Below are positions 6,365 to 14,273 of a stretch of 33,735 bases of DNA, one piece after another. Source of the stretch: Oligoflexia bacterium. Its GTDB lineage: Bacteria > Bdellovibrionota_C > UBA2361 > JBGSMV01. The position numbers and the translations under genes are program-made. The stretch spans positions 1 to 33,735 of the forward strand of contig JAIBBU010000032.1 in the NCBI GenBank assembly GCA_019694515.1, read 5' to 3'. Under the pieces are notes generated by a model. It was not told the origin of the DNA. It saw only the letters and a program-made list of their open reading frames with translations, and did not search any database. The first letter of the stretch is position 1; every line of letters begins with the position of its first letter.

Positions 6365-6488
6365 AATGCTCTTTCGATGCGAGTTTGGAAACTCGGCGTC
6401 CCAGCGCCATGATGTAGAGGGCCAGGATTATCCAGACCGCGGTGTAGGCAAAAAACAAACTGGACATTGTGTCCGGAGGACATTCCAT
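6348..6488 (-). CDS. ccmD: heme exporter protein CcmD
   Basis: A 46-residue single-span membrane protein. The membrane segment FFAYTAVWIILALYIMALG is followed by a basic stretch (RRVSKLASK), the normal CcmD pattern. CcmD helps CcmABC release holo-CcmE, the heme chaperone. It starts 3 bp after the ccmC stop and ends inside engB. The ATG at 6488 has GAGGAG close upstream, a strong ribosome site. A second in-frame ATG 7 codons later is possible but lacks such a site. Confidence 0.88.
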   Translation of the reverse strand: MECPPDTMSSLFFAYTAVWIILALYIMALGRRVSKLASKEHCDHGS

Positions 6489-6491
6489 ACG

Positions 6492-7166
6492 CTACTCCTC
6501 TAAGCCATGTTCAAGCAGGCCAATCCGAAAGCGCAGACTCAAGAGCTGCAGCTCCAAGAGCGCTAAGGCCGCCATCCCCATGCACATCGTATAAATGAAA
6601 CTTGGATCTTTGAGACCGCGATTACCTATCACCTGCGGATGAAGCTGTGTAAATTGCGGCACTAGGTTAATTGAAAAAACAACGATCGGGACGGTCAGGG
6701 CGCTAACAATTCCCAGAATCGCCGCATGTTGCGGAATACGGGTGCTGTCTCCGAAGGCCCGTAATAGGTTCAGCGCCAGCAGGATCAACCACAGCACCAA
6801 GAAGGTAACGAGTCTCGGTTCCCATCTAAACCAGGTATTCCAAGCCGCGTGGCCCCAGATCATTCCAGTTACTAATGTAATCGTGCAGAACACAAAACCG
6901 ATCTCCGCCGCGGCCTGGGTTAGGATGTCGTACTTAATTCCGCGCGTACTGAGATAGGCGATGCCGCAAAAAAAGATCACCGCGCAAGCGATATAGCAAG
7001 CAATCGCGCTTCCGACATGAAAATAGAAGATGCGCTGGACGGGTCCCATCACCCGTTCATTTGGAACCACCATAAAGACTAGCCACAGCAGCGCCCCAAT
7101 TAGCGCTAGGTTTACCGGGGCGATGATTGATTCGAATCTACTGAGTTTGGAGTGTGAGAGCGCCAT
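6492..7166 (-). CDS. ccmC: heme exporter protein CcmC
   Basis: A 224-residue inner-membrane protein with six predicted helices. The tryptophan-rich heme-handling loop reads WGHAAWNTWFRWEPRLVTF, and periplasmic histidines flank it in FYFHVG and FTQLHPQVI, as expected for the heme ligands. CcmC binds heme at the outer face and loads it onto CcmE. It follows ccmB by 6 bp and precedes ccmD by 3 bp in one operon. The tryptophan motif is slightly reduced compared with the usual WGxxWGxWWxWDxRLT (WN for WG, EP for DP-like), but the key tryptophans are kept. Confidence 0.93.
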   Translation of the reverse strand: MALSHSKLSRFESIIAPVNLALIGALLWLVFMVVPNERVMGPVQRIFYFHVGSAIACYIACAVIFFCGIAYLSTRGIKYDILTQAAAEIGFVFCTITLVTGMIWGHAAWNTWFRWEPRLVTFLVLWLILLALNLLRAFGDSTRIPQHAAILGIVSALTVPIVVFSINLVPQFTQLHPQVIGNRGLKDPSFIYTMCMGMAALALLELQLLSLRFRIGLLEHGLEE

Positions 7167-7172
7167 ACCGTC

Positions 7173-7850
7173 TTAATCTCTGACTGCGTGCTCGAAGAGC
7201 AGAAGCCCGCATACGCTATATAATAGATCGAGTCCTATCACCAGCGCGAGCCAGTGCGAGACCCCCTGGGGCGAGCTGCCCAACATAATCACCGAACTTA
7301 GCTCAATCGCCCCGAAAAGCAGGGGAAAGAGCAGAGGCAGGAGCAGGAGCGGAAGCAGCATCGATCGCAAGCTGCTTCTTACAGTCAAAGCGGAGATTAG
7401 AGTCGCCAGAGCCGCATAACCCCATAGCACCAATAGCGCCACCACAACCATCGGCACAGAGAACACTGTCAGCGGTACATCAAAAAAAAGTGCCAGCATT
7501 AACATCGCTGTAAAATGGCCTACCGCCACTACCGCATAGTTGCTGATGACCTTCGCCAGAAATAGCTGCCAGACCTGATCTAGCCGGAGCAGTACTCCAT
7601 CAATGGCCTGGCCGGCGGCTTCGTATTCGAAGCTCTTACCGATCGAGATCGTGCAGATCAACACCGAAACCACCCAGATCAAAGCGGGATAAAGTTTGCG
7701 TACCGCTTCGGGCGAGATGAAAGCCCCGTTAATCCCAATTGCCAATATCAGCGCGACCAATATCGCGAGCCCAACTAGGAGACTCAGCACCTCGCGGTGT
7801 CTAAGTTCATTCAGCAGATCCTTTCTTAGGAGAGCGAGAATGCTCCGCAT
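7173..7850 (-). CDS. ccmB: heme exporter protein CcmB
   Basis: A 225-residue membrane protein with about six helices; the opening RKDLLNELRHREVLSLLVG is typical for CcmB. It is the permease half of the CcmAB transporter, whose ATP hydrolysis drives release of holo-CcmE from CcmC and CcmD. Its start overlaps the last base of ccmA, so the two are translationally coupled. Length and hydrophobic profile are normal. Confidence 0.92.
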   Translation of the reverse strand: MRSILALLRKDLLNELRHREVLSLLVGLAILVALILAIGINGAFISPEAVRKLYPALIWVVSVLICTISIGKSFEYEAAGQAIDGVLLRLDQVWQLFLAKVISNYAVVAVGHFTAMLMLALFFDVPLTVFSVPMVVVALLVLWGYAALATLISALTVRSSLRSMLLPLLLLPLLFPLLFGAIELSSVIMLGSSPQGVSHWLALVIGLDLLYSVCGLLLFEHAVRD

Positions 7851-8530
7851 CAGCGATTTCCCTCTCTGTACCGAGCCACCACGTTTTCGATCCCTGAACT
7901 CTTACTGTCAGCCGCAACCTTGCCGGATTCAAGCAGTAGCACTCGATCGGCGAAAGGCAGGAGCCGATTTAAATCATGGGTGGCGACTAGCGCAAATCCC
8001 CCCCGCACACCGCCGATACTCTGCTTGATGCGGGCAAAAAGAGAGATCACACTTCTGTCATCCAAACTGGCGCTGGGCTCATCCAGCAGCAGGCAATTGG
8101 GATCGTGCGCAAAGGTCACGGCCAATGCCGCTCGCGACTGCAGTCCCTTGGAAAGTTCTTGAAGGGCAGCAGCGCGCCGATCGTACAGCTCCCAGCTATC
8201 CAAATAGTCTTTTTCCGGAGTGGCTATTCCAAGCAGCGCAGCCGCAAGCTGCAGATTTTCCAGGAGACTTAAACCTAGGTAGGCCTGGGGGGCATGCCCC
8301 TGGTACCCCAGCGCCAAGCGCGAAATTTTTTGGACCTCTCCGCTATCGGGTCTGGCTAGTCCGGATAATATTCTTAGCAGTGTGGTCTTGCCTGCGCCGT
8401 TGGCCCCAAGCAGCAGGACCAGCTCCCCGGAACCGATCTCCAGATTTAGCTCTCTTAATACCTCAAGACGCCGAAAGCGCTTCGAGACGCTCCGAGCAGA
8501 GAGGGCATTTTCAATCGTCGTGGCCGACAT
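7850..8530 (-). CDS. ccmA: heme exporter ATP-binding protein CcmA
   Basis: A 226-residue ABC ATPase that partners CcmB. Walker A is GANGAGKTT, the signature reads LSKGLQSRAALA (LSxG core kept), Walker B is CLLLDEPSASLDD, and the switch histidine is in VATHD. The frame is open back to 8677, but the upstream 49 codons do not resemble CcmA and contain a dispersed repeat, so the ATG at 8530 (MSATTIENAL) is preferred. That start lacks a strong ribosome site. The gap of 159 bp to the upstream ccmI-like gene is the widest within the cluster. Confidence 0.9.
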   Translation of the reverse strand: MSATTIENALSARSVSKRFRRLEVLRELNLEIGSGELVLLLGANGAGKTTLLRILSGLARPDSGEVQKISRLALGYQGHAPQAYLGLSLLENLQLAAALLGIATPEKDYLDSWELYDRRAAALQELSKGLQSRAALAVTFAHDPNCLLLDEPSASLDDRSVISLFARIKQSIGGVRGGFALVATHDLNRLLPFADRVLLLESGKVAADSKSSGIENVVARYREGNR

Positions 8531-8617
8531 AAAGTATCTGCTATTCTCCAGCAGCGATACGGGCCGGGGCAAGAGGCTTGAATACCGCCTGAGAGGTGCG
8601 GCCATGTCCGTGAAAAT

Positions 8618-8641
8618 CCCGCAATTTGAGGACAAGATTCC
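8618..8641 (-). repeat. dispersed repeat R2, copy in the ccmI-ccmA gap
   Basis: Read on the minus strand: GGAATCTTGTCCTC then AAATTGCGGG. Related sequences occur at 11701-11733 and 12011-12041. It lies in the non-coding leader of ccmA. Confidence 0.5.
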
Positions 8642-8689
8642 TGTGGTTGCAGTGGATCTTACATATATCAGGCACATCAGGACGCTGAG

Positions 8690-8950
8690 CTACTTCGGCG
8701 CCGATTTTAATCCCGCTGCGATCTCACCTGCAGCTCTAAGCTTCAGCAGCTTGTAGTCCGATTCTGAAATTTTTCCGGTGCTAAAATCGAGCTCCAGATC
8801 CTTAATCAATTGGAGTAGCCGCTCGCGGCGATCGGACTGCTCGGTCTCGGGGTCCTCCGGCAAAAAATCAGCGCTATTATCGAATAGCGGTTTCACCACA
8901 AGGGTAACAACAACGGCTGCCAGTAAAAGTCCGGCTATTATTGTAATCAT
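8690..8950 (-). CDS. short CcmI-like cytochrome c biogenesis protein
   Basis: An 86-residue protein: one N-terminal membrane helix (IIAGLLLAAVVVTLVVKPLF), an acidic linker, and a charged helix with IKDLELDFSTGKISESDYK, the motif seen at the N-terminus of CcmI/CycH. In full-length CcmI a TPR domain follows that holds apocytochrome; here only the membrane and coiled part exists, as in short forms found beside ccm genes in some lineages. Its start overlaps the ccmF stop by 4 bp, indicating translational coupling. A role in presenting apocytochrome to CcmF is an inference. Confidence 0.75.
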   Translation of the reverse strand: MITIIAGLLLAAVVVTLVVKPLFDNSADFLPEDPETEQSDRRERLLQLIKDLELDFSTGKISESDYKLLKLRAAGEIAAGLKSAPK

Positions 8951-10953
8951 ATGCTGCTGCTCGCCGATCCCTGCGGCGCTCTCTCAAAAGCAGGGGCTGT
9001 CTGTTTACGCGGCAGGAGAATAATCACACTGCCGATGATCATCAAAATTGCCCCGAACCAAAGCCAGACCTGAAGTGGATTGATAAAAACCTTAAGCGCC
9101 GCCTTGCGGCCCGAATCATCAAGTCCAACCATCACAAGATACAGATCTTCGCGCAGCGTCACATTCAATGCGACCTCGGTGGTGTTTTCCTGATTGCGCA
9201 CATACGAACGCATCTCCGGTTTAAGCGTTCTAAGAAAGTTGCCCTCTTGATCGAACACCTCGGTGACCGCAGTCACGCTCTGATAGTTCGGGGTCTGCCC
9301 TTCGTCGATCTGTTTTAATTTCAATTCGAAGCGGCCCACGCGGAAGGACTCTCCCGGCGCCAAAGCGAACTCACGTTCCACCTTGTGCGCCATGGAAGCG
9401 GTGATGCCGATGGTGGCGACCAGTACTCCAAAATGCACCAAATATCCGGCATATCGATCGCGATGCCGTCTGAAGAGTCGTCCTGCCCCCGAAAGACTCC
9501 CTGCGAGGGCGTTTTCTGAGCCTAAGGCCTGGGCACGGATGCCGCGGTGCATCTCGCCCAAAATGGTCATCAAGACGAAGGCACAAAGCGCGTATGATAA
9601 AATCGGATAGAAGCCCGGCACTCCAGCCCAAACCAGCAACACCGCCACAGCGATCCCAAAAACAAATGGCCCAAGAAAGGTGCGGCGCAGGTTAGGCAGA
9701 TTGCTCTTACGCCAGGCGATGAGCGGGCCTACGCCCATCATAAAGATCAGCGCCAGAAAAAGCGGCACATTGACTGCGTTGAAAAATGGAATACTGACGG
9801 TCTGCTTAACCCCCGTCACAGCTTCGGAGATCACCGGGAACATCACTCCCCAGAGTGTGGCAAAACAGATACTCAACAGGATCAGGTTATTGATTAAGAA
9901 AGCGGCCTCACGGGAGAAGAAGCTTTCGATGCGCCGCTCCGGGCGCAGCTCCTTACGCCGCCAGATGGTCAGAGCTAGAGTCAGCGCCACCAGCGTGCCA
10001 AGGTAGGCTAAGAACACCCAGCCCATGTCGGTTTCGGCAAAGGCATGCACGCTCTGCACGATCCCTGAGCGTGTCAGAAAGGTCCCGAAGACGGTGAGGC
10101 CATAGGTGGCGACCACCAGCCAGACGTTCCAGATCTTGAGCATGCTCTTCCGTTCCTGGACCATCACGGAGTGCAGGAACGCAGACCCCGTGAGCCAAGG
10201 CAAGAAAGAAGAATTCTCCACCGGATCCCAAGCCCAAAATCCGCCCCAGCCCAGTTCCACGTAAGCCCAATGTCCCCCCATCACGATTCCGGCGGTTAGA
10301 AACGCCCACCCGAGCAGGGTCCAGCGGCGGGTCAGCCGAATCCAATCGTTATTAAGCACACCCGAGAAAAGCGCGCCTAAACAGAAGGCGAAGGGCACTG
10401 CGAATGTTGTGAAGCCGAGATAGAGCATCGGGGGATGCACCACCATCAACGGATTCTGAAGCAGCGGATTCAATCCGTTTCCATCCGGCGGAACGAAGGG
10501 CGCTTTGATATAGCGGAATGGATCGGTGATGAACATCACCACGCTGAGGAAGAAAAGTGCCGATGAATTTAATACGGCCAGAGTCCAGGACATTAACGCC
10601 GAAGAGCTGGCTCTAAAGTTAAGCGCCACAACTCCGGAGCTGAGGCTTAGGATAAAAGCCCACAGCAACATCGAACCGTCCATACCGCCCCAGATTGCCG
10701 AGATCTTATAGATGTCGGGCATGTCGCGATTAGAAAAACGCCAAACATACTGCACAGAATAATCGTTATGGATGAACAGCCAGCCCAGCGCGAAGATCGA
10801 CAGGAAGCAGCATAGGGTGACGAGCTTGGTAGAATTGACGACTGCCAGAAGCAGCTTCCTTGAACGTTTAATCCCAGCACCGGCTCCGCCTAGAACGCCG
10901 AAAAGTGCCAGTATCCAAGCAAAGAACAATGCCAAATGTCCGAATTCAGCCAT
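8947..10953 (-). CDS. ccmF: cytochrome c heme lyase subunit CcmF
   Basis: A 668-residue membrane protein with about 13-15 helices. The tryptophan-rich loop WGGFWAWDPVENSSFLPWL is clear and is where heme from CcmE is handled; further histidines lie in VVHPPML and GHWAYVELG. The C-terminal third has the expected periplasmic domain (FRVGRFELKLKQIDEGQ) and a final helix. CcmF joins heme to CxxCH motifs of apocytochromes at the periplasmic face. It lies 71 bp after ccmE and overlaps the ccmI-like gene. In the absence of CcmH in this locus, it may work with other thiol partners. Confidence 0.95.
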   Translation of the reverse strand: MAEFGHLALFFAWILALFGVLGGAGAGIKRSRKLLLAVVNSTKLVTLCCFLSIFALGWLFIHNDYSVQYVWRFSNRDMPDIYKISAIWGGMDGSMLLWAFILSLSSGVVALNFRASSSALMSWTLAVLNSSALFFLSVVMFITDPFRYIKAPFVPPDGNGLNPLLQNPLMVVHPPMLYLGFTTFAVPFAFCLGALFSGVLNNDWIRLTRRWTLLGWAFLTAGIVMGGHWAYVELGWGGFWAWDPVENSSFLPWLTGSAFLHSVMVQERKSMLKIWNVWLVVATYGLTVFGTFLTRSGIVQSVHAFAETDMGWVFLAYLGTLVALTLALTIWRRKELRPERRIESFFSREAAFLINNLILLSICFATLWGVMFPVISEAVTGVKQTVSIPFFNAVNVPLFLALIFMMGVGPLIAWRKSNLPNLRRTFLGPFVFGIAVAVLLVWAGVPGFYPILSYALCAFVLMTILGEMHRGIRAQALGSENALAGSLSGAGRLFRRHRDRYAGYLVHFGVLVATIGITASMAHKVEREFALAPGESFRVGRFELKLKQIDEGQTPNYQSVTAVTEVFDQEGNFLRTLKPEMRSYVRNQENTTEVALNVTLREDLYLVMVGLDDSGRKAALKVFINPLQVWLWFGAILMIIGSVIILLPRKQTAPAFERAPQGSASSSI

Positions 10954-11024
10954 AAGCTCAAATCCAAATTCTACCTACCTGGGAACGGTAGAATATCTGC
11001 CCTCAAATTGATAGCTGCGAAGGA

Positions 11025-11438
11025 TTACTTGGCGTTTTTGCCGGGCAGGGGAGGCTCGTATTTAGAAGGGCACTGGGTCAAAAGCTTCTCGGCCTGCAAG
11101 ACACCGTTGGCGTAGGAGCCGTCAATGATAACGTCGCGACCGGGAGCAAACATATCGGGTTTAAGCCCGCGGTAAACGACCGGCACTATTTTTTCAGGAC
11201 TGCCCCCCGGATCGTGAATTGAAAATTTAAGCTCAGCCGTCGGCGAGACAGTATAGTCGATGGCTTCAGGCGCGACCCGTCCAGCCACCCGGATACGGCT
11301 TAGATCTTGATGCTCTGGCTGGCCTAGGATCTGAGATGGCATCAGCACCATCGCTGCCGCTTCTTTGGTAGCCCAGACAATCAGTCCGACGGCGATCAGC
11401 GCCACGGCACATACTATATATATAAAGGTCTTGTTCAT
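11025..11438 (-). CDS. ccmE: cytochrome c-type biogenesis protein CcmE, CxxxY type
   Basis: A 137-residue heme chaperone: an N-terminal membrane anchor (residues 5-24), an OB-fold periplasmic domain (RIRVAGRVAPEAIDY, then VVYRGLKPDMFAPGRDVI), and a flexible tail. The family's usual heme-binding HxxxY is replaced by C123-P-S-K-Y127. This CxxxY form is known from Desulfovibrio and archaea, where the system also lacks CcmG and CcmH; neither gene occurs in this cluster. CcmE is the first gene of the operon, so the main promoter probably lies in the repeat-rich region upstream. On the minus strand TACAAT lies about 13 bases before the ATG, a possible -10 element with no clear -35. Confidence 0.92.
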   Translation of the reverse strand: MNKTFIYIVCAVALIAVGLIVWATKEAAAMVLMPSQILGQPEHQDLSRIRVAGRVAPEAIDYTVSPTAELKFSIHDPGGSPEKIVPVVYRGLKPDMFAPGRDVIIDGSYANGVLQAEKLLTQCPSKYEPPLPGKNAK

Positions 11439-11543
11439 CTTGCTCTATTGTACCCCGAGTATGAGGAGGCTGCCAGCCCGGGTCGGGTAATTCGCGAACC
11501 GCGATCGTGGGGAAAGCCTGCCTCGCTGTGGCCTTAGAGGTGG

Positions 11544-11676
11544 GCAATCCCTACCATCTTGCCCGGCAGTGCGCATGCTCCGAGCCAGGGGGTAAGGGGA
11601 TTCTCTCTCCATTAAAGATTGGTAAAGTAATAAGTGCCATGGAGTTAGGGTTTGCTTCGCTTCGCTCGCAATGACA
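11544..11676. mobile_element. MITE-like element, copy 2 (left end truncated)
   Basis: The right terminal repeat (GCTTCGCTTCGCTCGCAATG, ending at 11676) is intact, while the left end retains only GCAATCCCTACC. The interior (GGCAGTGCGCATGCTC, then AAGTAATAAGTGCCATGG) is about 90% alike to copy 3, 270 bp to the right. It lies in the gene-free region upstream of ccmE. Confidence 0.7.
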
Positions 11677-11700
11677 ACGGGCCTCGCTTCACTGAATGAC

Positions 11701-11733
11701 AGGAATTTTGTCTTCGAATTGCGCAACTCGTAC
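11701..11733 (+). repeat. dispersed repeat R2, copy 2
   Basis: GGAATTTTGTCTTC, then GAATTGCGCAACTCGTAC. It lies between MITE copies 2 and 3 and resembles 12011-12041 and, inverted, 8618-8641. Its last part (GCAACTCGTAC) also follows MITE copy 4 at 20904. Confidence 0.5.
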
Positions 11734-11787
11734 AGTTGAAGAGGTTGCACGTTTATGGGACGGAATGCATGCCGATGCGCGCTGTTC

Positions 11788-11971
11788 TGTCGTTGCGAGC
11801 GAAGCGAAGCAATCCCTACCAATTTGCCCGGCGGTGCGCATGCTCTGAGCCAGAGGGTAAGGGGATTCTCTCCCCATTAAAGCTGGGTAAAGTAATAAGT
11901 GGCATGGAGTTAGGGTTTGCCCGCCTCCGCTCATGCTACGGCGTGGCAGGCTTTCGCTCCGCTCAATGACA
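11788..11971. mobile_element. MITE-like element, copy 3 (right end altered)
   Basis: The left terminal repeat (TGTCGTTGCGAGCGAAGCGA) is near perfect. The interior matches copy 2, but the right end after GAGTTAGGGTTTGC is expanded and mutated (GCTCATGCTACGGCG, then CTTTCGCTCCGCTCAATGAC) while keeping the terminal AATGACA. The region 11439-12137 upstream of ccmE holds only these repeats; no gene is supported in it. Confidence 0.7.
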
Positions 11972-12010
11972 GATCAGATCATCCTTGCAGGAACTTCATC
12001 AACAGCGCAG

Positions 12011-12041
12011 CAATTCTGTCCTCAAATTGCGTAATTCGTAC
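12011..12041 (+). repeat. dispersed repeat R2, copy 3
   Basis: CAATTCTGTCCTC, then AAATTGCGTAATTCGTAC, the same pattern as 11701-11733. It sits just to the right of MITE copy 3, so the two repeat families travel close together. Confidence 0.5.
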
Positions 12042-12137
12042 CGCGATGACAGAACCGGAGCTGCGCGACCTGTCGAATCGTAGACCGGCGAAGTCGGAAA
12101 CAATCCCCGCTGCATGATTCCCCAGATTCCCGCTCCA

Positions 12138-12602
12138 TCAGCTCCCGATCAACGGGACCGGAATTCCCCCTTGATCCTTATACTCACCATACATCCGGTG
12201 ACTAGCCGCCACGGATGTGTAAAAAACGCGATACGCGTACTTCGGATCGGTCACTGTCATCTGTATGCACAAATCATCATTCAGCACCACGAAAATTGCG
12301 CTCTGAAGTCTTCCCTTTGTCCGGAAAGCCGCCACCTCTTCGGGGCGCTCGTTATCTAACCCGGTCAGAATCCTGACCTGCTGTGAATCAATCACGGCCA
12401 ACGCGAATCGGGAATCATCGGAATAACTAACTTTCACTGGCGCTCGGGATGGATATGGCTCTGTCGCAAGCAGCTCAGAAATTTTCTGGGTATAACGTTC
12501 CTGCTTCGCTACCTGCTGCATAGTCGCGCTGACGAAGTAAGTCTGCTCTAACTGCGCAGACCGCAGATTTGAAGTGGCGACAGGGACCGGTGTGGCTGGC
12601 AT
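12138..12602 (-). CDS. hypothetical protein, 154 residues
   Basis: The family is not recognised. The protein has no signal peptide or membrane helix. The first 60 residues are helical and polar (AQLEQTYFVSATMQQVAKQE); the rest looks like alternating strands, with VKVSYSDDSRFALAVIDSQQ and SAIFVVLNDDLCIQMTV. The end is rich in Gly and Pro (DQGGIPVPLIGS). A strong ribosome site (GAGGAG, about 7 bases before the ATG) makes translation credible. It lies 156 bp downstream of the M23-like gene on the same strand and may have its own promoter. It could be a small cytosolic accessory protein; no function is assigned. Confidence 0.6.
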   Translation of the reverse strand: MPATPVPVATSNLRSAQLEQTYFVSATMQQVAKQERYTQKISELLATEPYPSRAPVKVSYSDDSRFALAVIDSQQVRILTGLDNERPEEVAAFRTKGRLQSAIFVVLNDDLCIQMTVTDPKYAYRVFYTSVAASHRMYGEYKDQGGIPVPLIGS

Positions 12603-12758
12603 TGTTGTTCTCCTCGAAAAATTGAATTGACTGGAATGCCAGGATTATCTTCCAATTTCGGAAATTTGTCCGCTGTCTGGAGTTAGCGCTTGATGAGTCT
12701 TTGATGAAATCGGGCTAGCTCACAGCTTGGCCCTCTCTCTTGCGCTAGTGCGCGGCGC

Positions 12759-14273
12759 TCAATTTAGCGGCTTGTACACCGGTATTCCGAGCGATCGCTT
12801 GACTTCATTGATCTTTGCAGTTACCTGCCCGTAAAACCATTTCTTATCCCACCACTCACGGGCATCCACCGGGGTACCATGTACCCGCATCTCAAAATAA
12901 ACCCGGTTGCCGCGGGAAAGGCCGGTGCCCCCGGCCGTGCCGATCTTCTGGCCGACCTGGACGCTTTCACCCCGGTTGACCAGGACGTTTTCCATGAATC
13001 CGTAAATGCTGACGATGCCTAAGCCGTGATCAATGCCGACGCAGCGTCCATAGACCCCCAAATTATCGGAGAAGATCACGATACCATTATTGGCCGCATA
13101 AACCTCAGGATGCTCGGGCGGCAGAGTAAACTCATAGCCTTTGCGCTGCGCCTTTCCGATCACCTGTCCGTTAAATATAAAGGTAACATCATCGCCAAAG
13201 GCGCCGGTCACCGTGCCGGGATGCATGAAGAAGGGCCCGTCCCAAAAACGTTCGTAACGCTCCTTCTTTAAGAGCGAAAGGATTTCATCTTCATTAAACT
13301 GGCGCAAAATTTCATTCACATATCTGAATTGTTCTAAGAGCCGGTCGACCCCGCCCTTGGGAGTTTCGTATACCAGATCGCGGCCCGAGCGCTGCAACAC
13401 CTCCCGCAGCTTATTGAAATTCTCATCCGCAATCGGAGCGATGCGTTCACGCAGGGCCTCTTCGGAGACCTGCTGTGTCACGGCGCGAAAAGGACGATCA
13501 AGCACCTTATTGTAGAAGGGGACCGAGACTGCGTTGCCCACGTTATCCTCGGCGAATGCGCGCACGGAGATATCCTGAGACTTAGCGTTCATGTCCGCCG
13601 CATATATCGCGACGAACAGAGACTGCCCGTCAAAGGACTCATCTATGCCGCTCGCCGGATATCCCAGAAAAGTCTGCGCCCCGGCTTTGACTCCGGAGAC
13701 CGCCAGCCGTTCATCGAACGCCTTGTAGAATATCAGCTGAGATCCGCCGACAGTGGCATTATGCTGTGTAGTCAGCACCTCAATGCGCGGTTTTCTAAAG
13801 TCGACCTCAAGGGGAACCTGCTTCTCCGCGACATTGCTCCAGAAGCTTCGATCAAACGCCTTAATTTCGAGGGTCGCGCTGCCCTCATCGAGGGCGCTAC
13901 GGTCCCCCGGGAAATCGACCCTGATTTCAGCTTTCTCGCGGCCGCCCAACGCTTCGCGTAAAAGATCCTTCTTCACTCCGCGCTGGACAGTACGTACGAT
14001 GATCTCATCCAGTCCCGATCCTTGGTCTGAAAGCAGAATCTTGATCGAAGCCGGGGCCAGTCCTACCCCCCGCGGCATCTCGGTTATGCTTATTTGTGGC
14101 GCCGTGACCTCGAGAATTCGCATCATCAGGGGGGCCAAATCGCGCCAGCCCAGAAGTGCCACGGGAATAAGCGCCGCTACTAATGCGATGAAAACTAGAA
14201 ATCGAAAAGAGATACGCCCGCTCTCTATGCCCGTCGCCTCATGGCTAATTTTGTTCAAACTCGTTTCGTTCAT
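12759..14273 (-). CDS. M23-fold (LytM-like) membrane-anchored protein with lost metal ligands
   Basis: A 504-residue protein: an N-terminal membrane anchor (FRFLVFIALVAALIPVALLG, about residues 24-43), a long periplasmic Ig-like region, a helical segment (about 270-340), and a C-terminal M23 peptidase fold (about 350-490). Active M23 enzymes show HxGxD, a YAH and HLH. Here these read R377-K-G-Y-E381, Y-G-F426 and R457-V-Y459, so the zinc ligands and catalytic histidines are all replaced, although the surrounding fold (VYAANNGIVIFSDNLGVYG, VHGTPVDAREWWD) is well kept. Degenerate LytM proteins such as EnvC and NlpD activate cell-wall amidases, so a regulatory role in peptidoglycan splitting is more likely than hydrolysis. 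The ATG directly follows the rpoH stop codon, so the two genes are coupled. Confidence 0.85.
   Translation of the reverse strand: MNETSLNKISHEATGIESGRISFRFLVFIALVAALIPVALLGWRDLAPLMMRILEVTAPQISITEMPRGVGLAPASIKILLSDQGSGLDEIIVRTVQRGVKKDLLREALGGREKAEIRVDFPGDRSALDEGSATLEIKAFDRSFWSNVAEKQVPLEVDFRKPRIEVLTTQHNATVGGSQLIFYKAFDERLAVSGVKAGAQTFLGYPASGIDESFDGQSLFVAIYAADMNAKSQDISVRAFAEDNVGNAVSVPFYNKVLDRPFRAVTQQVSEEALRERIAPIADENFNKLREVLQRSGRDLVYETPKGGVDRLLEQFRYVNEILRQFNEDEILSLLKKERYERFWDGPFFMHPGTVTGAFGDDVTFIFNGQVIGKAQRKGYEFTLPPEHPEVYAANNGIVIFSDNLGVYGRCVGIDHGLGIVSIYGFMENVLVNRGESVQVGQKIGTAGGTGLSRGNRVYFEMRVHGTPVDAREWWDKKWFYGQVTAKINEVKRSLGIPVYKPLN

Noticed and set aside
8531..8677. N-terminal extension of ccmA to the ATG at 8677
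   Set aside because: The extra 49 residues do not resemble CcmA and cover a dispersed repeat; homology begins at 8530.
11445..12117. Open frames in the ccmE upstream region (both strands)
   Set aside because: They follow the MITE copies and repeat similar peptides; no ribosome sites or families.
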